DNA of 21,325 nt. It comes from JAHWJR01 sp035942035. Its GTDB lineage: Bacteria; Actinomycetota; Acidimicrobiia; Acidimicrobiales; CADCSY01. Positions within the stretch are counted from its first letter, which is position 1. Each line of letters opens with the position of its first letter. Below the pieces are notes generated by a model. That model was not told where the DNA came from. It ran no database searches and worked only from the letters and a program-made list of their open reading frames with translations. The stretch is from the NCBI GenBank assembly GCA_035942035.1, contig DASZDK010000034.1, positions 1-21,325 of the forward strand. The letters are read 5' to 3'. Both the position numbers and the translations under genes were made by a program. This document shows positions 1 to 7,297 of this stretch, piece by piece.

Positions 1-477
1 GTCCTCGGCCAGGACGTGGCCGCCGTCGTGGTCTTGCGCAGCGCCGCCACCCCGCGTGAGCTCCAGGCGTTCGTCCGCCGGCGCCTGGCCGAGCACAAGG
101 TGCCCCATCGCATCACGGTGGTCGACGAGCTCCCCCGCAACGCCTCGGGCAAGGTGCGCAAGGGTCTGCTGGCCGAGGACCTCGCCGTGGAGAAGCACGG
201 CCAGCGAGGAAGCGGAGCCACGACCGCCGAGAGCCCACGCGGCCCGATGGAGGCCACGGTGCTGGCGGTGTGGCGGGAGGTGCTGGGCCGGGACGACATC
301 GGCGTGGATGACGACTTCTTCGACGTCGGTGGCCACTCGCTGGCGGCCACCCAGATCTCCGCTCGCCTGAGCGACAACGTGGGTCGCAGCGTCCCCATCA
401 CCGCGGTCTTCGACGCCCCGACGGTGGCCGAGCTGGCCGCCGCCCTCCAGATCGCCGGAGAACGGGCTCCTGGCTAA
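1..477 (+). CDS. NRPS-like adenylation-carrier protein, 3' end only
   Basis: The reading frame is open at the left edge, so this is the C-terminal part of a longer protein. The first half matches the C-terminal subdomain of class I adenylate-forming enzymes: GQDVAAVVVLR, then HKVPHRITVVDELPRNASGK, whose lysine fits the A10 catalytic position. After a short linker comes a peptidyl/acyl carrier domain with DDFFDVGGHSLAATQ. The serine encoded at 337-339 is the expected phosphopantetheine attachment site. The protein ends just after the carrier domain, with no thioesterase or condensation domain downstream, so a loaded acyl or aminoacyl group would have to be passed to another protein. The kaiB-like gene begins about 40 bases later on the same strand, so co-transcription is likely. 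The substrate cannot be read because the specificity region lies outside the window. Confidence 0.9.
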   Translation, partial: VLGQDVAAVVVLRSAATPRELQAFVRRRLAEHKVPHRITVVDELPRNASGKVRKGLLAEDLAVEKHGQRGSGATTAESPRGPMEATVLAVWREVLGRDDIGVDDDFFDVGGHSLAATQISARLSDNVGRSVPITAVFDAPTVAELAAALQIAGERAPG

Positions 478-517
478 GCTCCGCCACTTCCACCCACAGG
501 TCCGGCTGGTGATCGGG

Positions 518-814
518 ATGGCGACCTACTCCTACAGGATCTATGTGGCGGGCAACCGGCCCGAATCCAGCCGGGCCGTGGCCAACCTCCGGGCCCTGTG
601 CGAAGCGAGCGTGTGTGGCGACTACGAACTGGAGGTGGTCGACGTGTTCCATCAGCCCGACCGGGCCGAGGTGGCGCGGGTCATGGTCACCCCCACGGTG
701 ATCAAGCTGGCCCCCCTGCCCCGCCGGCGCGTCCTCGGCGACCTGTCCGACGGCCGAGCAGCGGCCGCCGCCCTCGGCCTCCCCGGGCCCGACGAACACT
801 GCCGGCGATCATGA
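518..814 (+). CDS. kaiB: KaiB-like protein (thioredoxin-like fold)
   Basis: This is a 98-residue protein, close to the roughly 100 of cyanobacterial KaiB. It matches KaiB along most of its length: YRIYVAGNRPES near the N-terminus, YELEVVDVF (residues 36-44), VTPTVIKLAPLPRR (57-70) and VLGDLSD (72-78). In the known family KaiB binds the CI ring of KaiC and switches between a tetrameric fold and a monomeric thioredoxin-like fold. By alignment from memory, the switch positions G89 and D91 of Thermosynechococcus KaiB are A85 and G87 here, and the acidic C-terminal tail is missing. I chose the ATG at 518; a GTG at 509 would add three residues and is also possible. The stop overlaps the kaiC start (ATGA), so translation of the two is probably coupled. 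The family call is firm. A clock role is inference. Confidence 0.88.
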   Translation: MATYSYRIYVAGNRPESSRAVANLRALCEASVCGDYELEVVDVFHQPDRAEVARVMVTPTVIKLAPLPRRRVLGDLSDGRAAAAALGLPGPDEHCRRS

Positions 815-2322
815 GCCCATCCGGTGATGGCGTTGCCAAGCTCGCCACCGGCATCAGCGGGTTCGACGAGGTGGCTCTCGGCGGCCTCCCCGCCACCCGC
901 ACCACCTTGGTCTCGGGAACCACCGGCAGCGGCAAGACCGTCTTCGCCGGGGACTTCCTGGCCCAGGGCATCCGCCAGTTCGGACAGCCCGGAGTGTTCG
1001 TCACCTTCGAAGAGGGACCCGACGACATTCGAGCCAACCTGGCGTCGTTCGGCTTCGACGTGGCCCGCTGGGAAGACGAGGGGATGTGGGCCTTCGTCGA
1101 CGCCTCCCACCAGCCCGATGAAGACGAAGAGATGGTTGCCGGAAGCTACGAGTTCAATGCGCTGGCCGCCCGCGTCCGCCACGCAGCGGAGACCGTGGGG
1201 GCGAAACGGGTCGCGCTGGACTCATTGGGGGTGGTCTTCGCCCGGTTCCAGGATCCGGCGGTCGTGCGGCTCGAGCTGACCCGGGTGATCGCCGGCCTGC
1301 GGGACTTGCACATCACCGCCGTGCTCACCGTCGAGCGCACCAACGAGTACGGCGGGGTCGGCCGGTTCGGTATGGAGGAGTTCGTCGCCGACAACGTGGT
1401 CATCCTGCGCAACGTCATCGAGGACGAGAAGCGCCGGCGGACCGTCGAGGTGCTGAAGTTCAGGGGAGCCCCCCACCGAAGCGGGGAGTTCTCCTTCACC
1501 ATCGTCCCCGGCTCGGGTATCTCGGTGCTCCCCAGCGCCCTCATCACCATGGGCGAGCCGTCGTCCCAGGAGCGGGTCAGTCTCGGCAACGCCGACCTCG
1601 ACACCATGTGCGGCGGGGGCCCCTACCGGGACGCGGTCACGTTCGTGTCGGGGCCCACGGGCGTGGGCAAGACCCTCGCCGCCTGCACGTTCCTCGCCGC
1701 CGGGGTAGCGGCGGGAGAGCGGTGCCTGCTGCAGTCGTTCGAGGAGACCCGTGATCAGGTGCTCAGGAACGCCGCCAGCTGGGGCATCGACCTTGCCGAG
1801 ATGGAGCGCACCGGCCTCCTCCGGATCGTGAGCCAGTACCCCGAGGTGGCCTCGCTGGAGGACCACTACGTCGCCATGCGGGAGGTCATCCAGGACTTCC
1901 GCCCGCAGCGGATCGCCGTCGACAACCTCTCGGCCCTGGAGCGGGTCGCCACGCAGCGAGGGCTGCGGGACTTCATCATCGGGCTCACCGCCTTCCTTCG
2001 ACAGAACCAGATCGCCAGCGTGTTCACCGCTGCCACCAGCAACCTGCTCAGCACCGAGTCGGTCACCGAGACCAACGCCTCCACCTTGACCGACATCATC
2101 GTGCTCCTCCGCTACGTGGAGGTGGCCGGCACGGTCCGTCGGGCGATCTGCGTCCTGAAGGCGCGGGCTTCCGACCAGGACCGGCGGATCCACGAGTTCA
2201 CCATCGACGACCGCGGGCTTCACATCGGTGAGCCGTTCGCCGGCCTCTCCGGCATCCTCACCGGTTCGGTCGCCCAGTGGCCGACGGGCGCCACGATCGC
2301 ACCTGGCGGCGCCGGCGAATAG
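811..2322 (+). CDS. kaiC: KaiC, double-domain RecA-like ATPase / autokinase
   Basis: This is a 503-residue protein with two tandem KaiC domains. CI has Walker A GTTGSGKT (residues 36-43), the catalytic glutamate pair in FVTFEEGPDD (E67-E68) and Walker B VALDSLG (around D137). CII has Walker A GPTGVGKT (281-288), glutamates in QSFEETRDQ (E311-E312) and Walker B IAVDNLSAL (around D371). The segment VTETNASTLTD puts S424 and T425 on the S431/T432 phosphorylation sites of Synechococcus KaiC and T419 on T426. In the family CI hydrolyses ATP and binds KaiB, while CII phosphorylates and dephosphorylates itself. The C-terminus ends soon after the FAGLSGILTGS segment in a Pro/Gly/Ala-rich tail, without the long KaiA-binding tail. 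The start is the ATG overlapping the kaiB stop; earlier in-frame codons run through kaiB and are ignored. Circadian function is not shown by sequence. Confidence 0.93.
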   Translation: MSPSGDGVAKLATGISGFDEVALGGLPATRTTLVSGTTGSGKTVFAGDFLAQGIRQFGQPGVFVTFEEGPDDIRANLASFGFDVARWEDEGMWAFVDASHQPDEDEEMVAGSYEFNALAARVRHAAETVGAKRVALDSLGVVFARFQDPAVVRLELTRVIAGLRDLHITAVLTVERTNEYGGVGRFGMEEFVADNVVILRNVIEDEKRRRTVEVLKFRGAPHRSGEFSFTIVPGSGISVLPSALITMGEPSSQERVSLGNADLDTMCGGGPYRDAVTFVSGPTGVGKTLAACTFLAAGVAAGERCLLQSFEETRDQVLRNAASWGIDLAEMERTGLLRIVSQYPEVASLEDHYVAMREVIQDFRPQRIAVDNLSALERVATQRGLRDFIIGLTAFLRQNQIASVFTAATSNLLSTESVTETNASTLTDIIVLLRYVEVAGTVRRAICVLKARASDQDRRIHEFTIDDRGLHIGEPFAGLSGILTGSVAQWPTGATIAPGGAGE

Positions 2323-2325
2323 GCT
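2320..2325 (+). promoter_or_regulatory. possible internal -10 box inside the kaiC stop
   Basis: TAGGCT covers the kaiC stop codon and lies 7 bases before an in-frame GTG (2333) of the next gene. This is the spacing seen at other start sites in the window. I see no clear -35. It could give the CoA ligase group its own leaderless transcript, but read-through from kaiBC is equally possible. Confidence 0.3.
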
Positions 2326-2350
2326 GACCCATGTGATAGGTGCGGCGCGC

Positions 2351-3952
2351 ATGGTCCACCCGGCGGGTCGGTCCCAGACGGGCGCACCCCTCGCCCCCGA
2401 CCTGGAGACCGCCTGCCGCCAGTGGGGCGACCGCGACGCCATCACCTACCGAGGCCACACCATCGGCTACGACGAGCTGTGGCGCCAGGTGGCCGCCTTG
2501 GCCGACGCCTACCGGCGCCTGGGCATCCGCCCCGGCGACCGGCTGATCACCGGCCTGCGCAACTGCCCGGAGCACATCGTCGCCATGGCCGCCGCCTGGG
2601 CCGTGGGCGCCATCCACGTGGGCGCCGACGACGACCTCACCGGCGCCGAGCTGTCCGACCTGGTCACTCATACCGAGGCGGCAGCGGTGCTGTTCCATCC
2701 CCGTCCCGGCACCGACGATCCCCAGGCAGCCCTGCGGGCCGTGGCCCGCACCCGCCCCGAGACGCTGCGCATCGTCCACGAGGGCACCCCCGAGGCCGGC
2801 GACCACGTGCTCTCGGCGCTGCTGGATGGCGGACAGGCGGGGACTCCGGTCGCACCGCTCCAGGGCTGTGACGATCCGGGGCTGATGTTCCTCACCTCGG
2901 GCACCACCGGACGTCCCAAGGGCGTGCTGGAGACCCTCCCCGCCTGCTGGGCGAAGATGCAGTTCTTCGCCGACGCCTTCGGCCCCGGGCCCGACGACGT
3001 CCACCTCGTGTATCTGCCCGTGGCCCACGTCTTCGGGCTGCGCCTGGCGCTGATCGCCCTGCTCCGGGGTGGTCGCCTGCTCCTCCAGGAGCGCTTCTCC
3101 CCCACCGGAGCGCTGCGGCTGGTGACCGAGGAGCAGGTCACCATCCTGCCGGGGATGCCGCCCCATCTCACCCTGCTGCTGCGGGCGCTCGATTCCGACC
3201 TCCACGACGTGTCCGCCCTGCGCTGGGTCATCTCCGCCGCCGCCACGCTGCCCCGCCCGCTGGCCGAGCAGGTCTACGAGCGGCTGGGCACCGAGATCCT
3301 CTACGTGTTCGGGTGCAGCGAGGGCTTCACCACCCAGACGACCGACCGGCACGAGATCCTCCGCGGCTCGGTGGGCCGCACCGTGTTCCGGGGCCCGCCG
3401 GGAACGCCGGCGGACGGCACGCTGGCGGTCGTCGACCCGGAGAACCGCCGGCCCCTGCCGCCCGGCGAGGTGGGCGAGATCGCCTTCGGGGCCGCCGCCC
3501 CCGTGCGCTACTGGCGCCACCCCGACACGGCCACCGACGGCTGGTACTACAGCGGCGACCTCGGGCGCATCGACGAGGACGGCCTGTTGTACGTGCTCGG
3601 CCGGCGCAAGGAAGTGGTCAACCGCGGCGGCCTGAAGGTGACTCCCACCGAGGTCGAGTCGGTCCTGGTCCGCCATGCCGCCGTGGCCGACGCGGCGATC
3701 GTGGCCACCCCCGACCCCGTCCTGGGCGAAGCGGTGTGCGCCTGCGTGGTGCCCGCCAACGGTGACGCGCCCGACCTGTCGGAGGTGCGGGAGTTCCTCG
3801 GGGCCACCCTGGCCCGCCACAAGCTGCCCGATGAGCTGTGCCTGCTCGACCGAATCCCCCGCTCACCTCTCGGCAAGGTCGACCGGCCGGCGCTGCGGTC
3901 GCTGGTCGTCGACGGCGACGTCCCCCGCCAGCGGCTCCGTCCCCGATCGTGA
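2351..3952 (+). CDS. acyl/aryl-CoA ligase (AMP-dependent synthetase family)
   Basis: This is a 533-residue class I adenylate-forming enzyme that would activate a carboxylic acid with ATP to an acyl-AMP and then load it on CoA (or a carrier protein). Visible motifs are the A3 phosphate loop LTSGTTGRPKG (residues 181-191), YVFGCSEGF in the A5 position, YYSGDLGRIDEDG (A7), GRRKEVVNRGG (A8) and the catalytic lysine in RSPLGK (K509, A10). Length and style suggest a short or medium acyl or aromatic acid ligase of the benzoate/cyclohexanecarboxylate-CoA ligase type, but the substrate cannot be set from sequence. The ATG at 2351 has AGGTG eight bases upstream; a GTG at 2333 is an alternative. The next gene starts within its stop codon (GTGA), which ties it to the diiron protein. 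Confidence 0.9.
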   Translation: MVHPAGRSQTGAPLAPDLETACRQWGDRDAITYRGHTIGYDELWRQVAALADAYRRLGIRPGDRLITGLRNCPEHIVAMAAAWAVGAIHVGADDDLTGAELSDLVTHTEAAAVLFHPRPGTDDPQAALRAVARTRPETLRIVHEGTPEAGDHVLSALLDGGQAGTPVAPLQGCDDPGLMFLTSGTTGRPKGVLETLPACWAKMQFFADAFGPGPDDVHLVYLPVAHVFGLRLALIALLRGGRLLLQERFSPTGALRLVTEEQVTILPGMPPHLTLLLRALDSDLHDVSALRWVISAAATLPRPLAEQVYERLGTEILYVFGCSEGFTTQTTDRHEILRGSVGRTVFRGPPGTPADGTLAVVDPENRRPLPPGEVGEIAFGAAAPVRYWRHPDTATDGWYYSGDLGRIDEDGLLYVLGRRKEVVNRGGLKVTPTEVESVLVRHAAVADAAIVATPDPVLGEAVCACVVPANGDAPDLSEVREFLGATLARHKLPDELCLLDRIPRSPLGKVDRPALRSLVVDGDVPRQRLRPRS

Positions 3953-4686
3953 CCCCGCTCACGCCCACGCTCGAACAGCCCTTCAACGGCGAGGTGGCCG
4001 ACGCCGAAGAGGCGAAAGCGCTCGGCGCCGAGTACGTGCGGGCCGCCGGCAAGGTCATCGCCAGCCACGTCCGCAACGAGTTGGCCGGGGCGGCGGTGTT
4101 CGACGAGCCCGCCATCGCCCTGGCCCCGGGGCCCAAGGACAAGTGGCTGGCCTGCCGCATCGCCATGGAGGAGTACGGCCACCACCTCAAGTTCACCAAG
4201 CTGGCCATCGAGCTCGGCCTGGACGATCCGACCGCCGGACCGATCCTGTCGGTGTTCGACTACGAGTTGCGCTCCTGGCCCGAGTTCGCCGTGCTGAAGG
4301 CGATCGTCGACCTGGCCGAGGTGGTGCTCATGGAGGAGCTGAGCAGCTGCACCTACCTGCCCCTGCGCAACCTGGCCACCACCTTGCTGCCCGAGGAGCG
4401 CTTCCACGTGTCCTTCGGCAAGCGCCGCAGCCTGGAGCTGGTGGCCGACCCGGCCGCGGCGCCGCTGGTAGCCGAGGCGGTCGAGCGACTGGTCCCGTTC
4501 ACACTGCCCTTCTTCGGCCGCAGCGTCTCGGCCAACAACGAGCTGTTCCGGCGCTGGGGCATCAAGACCCACACCAACGACGACTCCCGGGCCGCCTTCA
4601 TCCGCCGCAGCCAGCGGTTCGTCGTCGACGAGCTGGGCCTGCCCTTTCCGGAGGTCGGCGTCCGTTGGGACGGCGGCCCGGCGTGA
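3949..4686 (+). CDS. ferritin-like diiron protein of the PaaA/BoxB type
   Basis: This 245-residue, mostly helical protein carries two ExxH pairs: EEYGHH (E75, H78) and PEERFH (E150, H153). Further acidic candidates are E44 in SHVRNELAG and E124/E129 in DLAEVVLMEE. That spacing fits the four-helix diiron core of the PaaA/PaaC and BoxB families, whose known members epoxidise CoA-bound aromatic acids. Position after a CoA ligase and before a CoA-transferase supports a CoA-thioester, or possibly carrier-bound, substrate. No reductase (PaaE/BoxA-like) or partner subunit (PaaB/PaaC) is in the window, so electrons must come from elsewhere, or the protein is a non-oxygenase relative. The GTG start overlaps the ligase stop and its own stop overlaps the next GTG. 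Family call is fairly sure; reaction unknown. Confidence 0.78.
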   Translation: MTPLTPTLEQPFNGEVADAEEAKALGAEYVRAAGKVIASHVRNELAGAAVFDEPAIALAPGPKDKWLACRIAMEEYGHHLKFTKLAIELGLDDPTAGPILSVFDYELRSWPEFAVLKAIVDLAEVVLMEELSSCTYLPLRNLATTLLPEERFHVSFGKRRSLELVADPAAAPLVAEAVERLVPFTLPFFGRSVSANNELFRRWGIKTHTNDDSRAAFIRRSQRFVVDELGLPFPEVGVRWDGGPA

Positions 4687-5375
4687 GCCCGTTCACCGCC
4701 CTGGAGAGCTGGTACGCCGTCGATCTCGCAGGCCGGGACCTGGCCACCGGCCGCGACCCGTCGTCGGGCGGAGCAGCGTCGCCTGCCGGCGCCCTGGCCG
4801 CCGCCCCGGTCGTCACCTGGCCGCCGGCGGTGCTCAGCGCCGGCGGCCGACGCCGCCGCCTGGGGGCGGCGCTGGGTGCGGGCGGGGACGCCGTCGAGCA
4901 ACTCCTCGACCGGCTGGTGGCGCGGCCCAGCGCCACGGCGCTCGACGTCGCCTCCCTGGCCACCGCCACGCCCACCGGCCCCGCGGACCTCCCGCTGTCG
5001 GTCGTGGGTCTGGCCGAGGGCGTGGCGCGCTCGGCCGGCGTCGACCCGTCGTGGCTCGCCGCCGTCGACCAGCGGCGCGCCGCCGCCCGCCCGCTCCTGG
5101 TCGCCGCCGGCCGCAGCGAGGAGCTGGAGGCCGCCCTGCACGTGGCCATGCTGGTGGCCACCGAGGTGCTCGACCCGGTCGCCGACGCCGACGTCGACGC
5201 CCACATCGCCTCCGGCGCCCAGCTCTGGCTGCTCGGCGCGGCGGTGGCCTGGGCCCTGGCCGCCGGCGGCACCGATCACCCCTTCGCCCCGTGGGCCGAG
5301 CTGGTCAGCGCCGGGCTGTGGCCGGTGGGGCCAAGCTGCGGCCAGCTGGTGGTGGCGGTGGTGGCGCCCCGGTGA
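4683..5375 (+). CDS. unrecognised Ala-rich protein in the kaiBC/CoA operon
   Basis: This is a 230-residue protein that I do not recognise. It begins SPFTALESWYAVDLAGRDL and is rich in Ala, Val and Leu, with a predicted mainly helical second half (for example SEELEAALHVAMLVATEVLD and GAQLWLLGAAVAWALAAGG). The second of those stretches is hydrophobic enough to be a buried or membrane helix, but there is no convincing signal peptide or cluster of membrane segments. No catalytic motif or metal site stands out. It is very probably a real gene: both ends form GTGA overlaps with neighbours, and the frame stays open across the whole gap between the diiron protein and the CoA-transferase. The context suggests a partner or accessory of one of those enzymes, but that is inference. 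Confidence 0.72.
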   Translation: MSPFTALESWYAVDLAGRDLATGRDPSSGGAASPAGALAAAPVVTWPPAVLSAGGRRRRLGAALGAGGDAVEQLLDRLVARPSATALDVASLATATPTGPADLPLSVVGLAEGVARSAGVDPSWLAAVDQRRAAARPLLVAAGRSEELEAALHVAMLVATEVLDPVADADVDAHIASGAQLWLLGAAVAWALAAGGTDHPFAPWAELVSAGLWPVGPSCGQLVVAVVAPR

Positions 5376-7192
5376 GCGTGGGAGCGAGCATCACCGGCCC
5401 CGCCTTGCCCGTCGCCGTGGCTCGGCGCCGGCTGGCGGGCCTCGGTGCCCTGGACGACCCCGAGGGCCACGGCCTCCACTGCGGGATCTCGTGGTACGGG
5501 CCCTCGGGTCTGGGGCCCGATCGGGTGGGCAGTGAGGCGACCGTGCAGGCGCGCTCGGGGCTCATGCACCTTCACGGCAGGGACGCCGGGGCGCCCCGGC
5601 GCCTGGGGTTGGAGCTCGCCTCCGTGGCCGCCGGCGTGCTCAGCGCCTGCGGCGTGCTGGCCGGGCTGGTGGCGCGGCGCCGGGGAGGCGACGCCTCCGG
5701 GCTCGAGACCTCGGTGTTGCAGGCTGGTCTGCTCGCCGTCTCCCACTACGTGGCCGCCGCCACCTGCGCCGAGGAGTGGGTGCCGGCGCCGCCGGGGCCC
5801 GAGCCGGGACCGCCGTTCTGCTCGTCCGACGGCCACTGGTTCGAGATCGAGACTCTCGACCCCGAGGCCTGGAAGGGCTTCTGGTACCGCTTGGGCGCCA
5901 CCGGCGCCGACCTCAGCCGGGCGTGGGCCGGCTTCCGCGCCCGCTACTACCGCTCGACGTGCACCTTCCCGCCGGGCTTGCACGAGGCCACGGCGAGGTT
6001 CTCCCTCGGCGAGCTGGTGCACATCGCCGGCGAGTGGGGCGTGAGCCTGGCGCCGCTGCGCGGCTACGAGGAGGTCCTGGCGCAGCCCACCGGCGGGCCC
6101 CATCCGGCGATCGAGCGGCCGGGGAACGGCGGCCTTGGGGAAGTTGGGGCGGCGCCGGCGGCGGGCCGGTCGGCGCCCCGGTCGGGCCTGCCTCTGGAGG
6201 GCATCCGGGTGGTGGAGGCCACCACCCGGATGCAGGGTCCGCTGGCCGGCCTGCTGCTGGAGATGCTGGGAGCCTCGGTGGTCAAGGTGGAGCCCCCGGG
6301 CGGCGACTTCGGGCGCATCGTGCCGCCGCTGGCCGGCGACGTGGGCTCGTTCTTCGCCTGCTTCAACCGGGGCAAGCGCTCGGTCGAGATCGACTTGTCC
6401 GGACCGGCGGGCCGGGCCGAGTTGGTGGAGCTGACCGACCAGAGCGACGTGTTCCTCCACAACTGGCGGCCGGGCAAGGCGGCCGAGTGGGGCCTCGACG
6501 CCCCCGACCTGGCCCGGGGCAACCCGTCGCTGGTCTACGCCACCGCCTCGGGATGGGGAGAGGGGCCGCGGGCGCCGGCGCTGCTCGGCACCGACTTCCT
6601 GGTCCAGGCCCACGCCGGCGTGGGCAACGGCCTGCGACCCGAAGGCGAGCCGCCCTTTCCCAGCCGGGTCATCGTCGTGGATTTCATGGGAGCGCTGGTC
6701 ACCGCCGAGGGGGTGCTCGGCGGGTTGTACGTCCGGGAGCGCACCGGGCGCGGCCCCCGCGTTTCCACCTCGCTGCACGCCGGGGCCATGACCCTCCAGG
6801 ACCACGTGCTCACCCCGCTCGCCGCCGGCGGTGACGCACCCGGGCGCCACCGGGGACGCCCCCGATGGGGCCCCCTCGACCAGCCGGTGCCCACCACCGA
6901 CGGACTGCTGGTCGTGGGCCTCGACGGGGACGGCGACGCCCTGCCGACGCTGTGCCGGATGTGCCAGGTGGACGCCGGCGCCGACGACCGCCAGCAGCGG
7001 GTGGCCGACCGGCTGGCCGACCGGCCGGCAGCGGAGTGGGTGGACGAGCTGAGCCCTGCCGGGATCGCCGGCGCCGTGCTCCCCGAGTCCCTCGACCTGG
7101 CCGCTCTGCCCGACGACACGGCGATGGCCCCGCTGTTCGAGCGCCTGGCCGGGTCCAGTCGGGTGCCGCGGTCGCCCTGGCGGTTCGGCTAG
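5372..7192 (+). CDS. CaiB/BaiF family CoA-transferase with extra partial CaiB-like N-terminal unit
   Basis: This is a 606-residue protein. Residues from about 273 form a class III CoA-transferase: LPLEGIRVVEATT, GPLAGLLLEMLGASVVKVEPPGGD, FFACFNRGKRSVEIDL, and TDFLVQAHAGV, where D408 fits the catalytic aspartate that forms the acyl-CoA anhydride in this family. Residues 1-245 look like a second CaiB-like unit that lacks the Rossmann N-lobe. EATVQARSGLMHLHG (54-68) aligns with the stretch around the catalytic aspartate but has E55 there, followed by a region resembling the CaiB middle part (SSDGHWFEIETLDPEAWKGF). A Gly/Ala/Pro-rich linker joins the two. The first unit is probably non-catalytic, or a structural partner for the interlocked dimer typical of the family. 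The GTG start overlaps the stop of the preceding gene. Substrate unknown. Confidence 0.85.
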   Translation: MSVGASITGPALPVAVARRRLAGLGALDDPEGHGLHCGISWYGPSGLGPDRVGSEATVQARSGLMHLHGRDAGAPRRLGLELASVAAGVLSACGVLAGLVARRRGGDASGLETSVLQAGLLAVSHYVAAATCAEEWVPAPPGPEPGPPFCSSDGHWFEIETLDPEAWKGFWYRLGATGADLSRAWAGFRARYYRSTCTFPPGLHEATARFSLGELVHIAGEWGVSLAPLRGYEEVLAQPTGGPHPAIERPGNGGLGEVGAAPAAGRSAPRSGLPLEGIRVVEATTRMQGPLAGLLLEMLGASVVKVEPPGGDFGRIVPPLAGDVGSFFACFNRGKRSVEIDLSGPAGRAELVELTDQSDVFLHNWRPGKAAEWGLDAPDLARGNPSLVYATASGWGEGPRAPALLGTDFLVQAHAGVGNGLRPEGEPPFPSRVIVVDFMGALVTAEGVLGGLYVRERTGRGPRVSTSLHAGAMTLQDHVLTPLAAGGDAPGRHRGRPRWGPLDQPVPTTDGLLVVGLDGDGDALPTLCRMCQVDAGADDRQQRVADRLADRPAAEWVDELSPAGIAGAVLPESLDLAALPDDTAMAPLFERLAGSSRVPRSPWRFG

Positions 7193-7204
7193 GCCCCCAC
7201 CTCC

Positions 7205-7253
7205 GTTCTGGCCCCCGCAGCGGGAGCATTCCCGGCGTTTGTGGGGCCAGAAC
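7205..7253. repeat. 11-bp perfect inverted repeat with inner hairpin
   Basis: GTTCTGGCCCC at 7205-7215 is the exact reverse complement of GGGGCCAGAAC at 7243-7253. The 27-base spacer holds a smaller hairpin, CGGGA (7221-7225) with TCCCG (7230-7234) around GCAT. It starts 12 bases after the CoA-transferase stop and ends 30 bases before the -10 box of the next gene. It could end transcription of the operon, though there is no T tract, or act as a regulator site. Confidence 0.7.
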
Positions 7254-7283
7254 CTGTGCAGCGGCGTGGAACACCGGCGTCGC

Positions 7284-7289
7284 TAGCGT
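7284..7289 (+). promoter_or_regulatory. -10 box for leaderless transcript
   Basis: TAGCGT lies 8 bases before the ATG at 7298. The spacing would place transcription start at or next to the start codon. No -35 is obvious. Confidence 0.4.
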
Positions 7290-7297
7290 GGGGGCCC

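Noticed and set aside
598..810. N-terminal extension of KaiC through the kaiB gene
   Set aside because: The extension is kaiB read in another frame, Arg/Pro-rich, and KaiC homology begins right after the ATG at 811.
1222..2445. 407-codon open frame on the - strand across kaiC
   Set aside because: It is antisense to kaiC, whose motifs are unmistakable. High GC keeps opposite frames open, and its product is His/Gly/Asp-rich with no family features.
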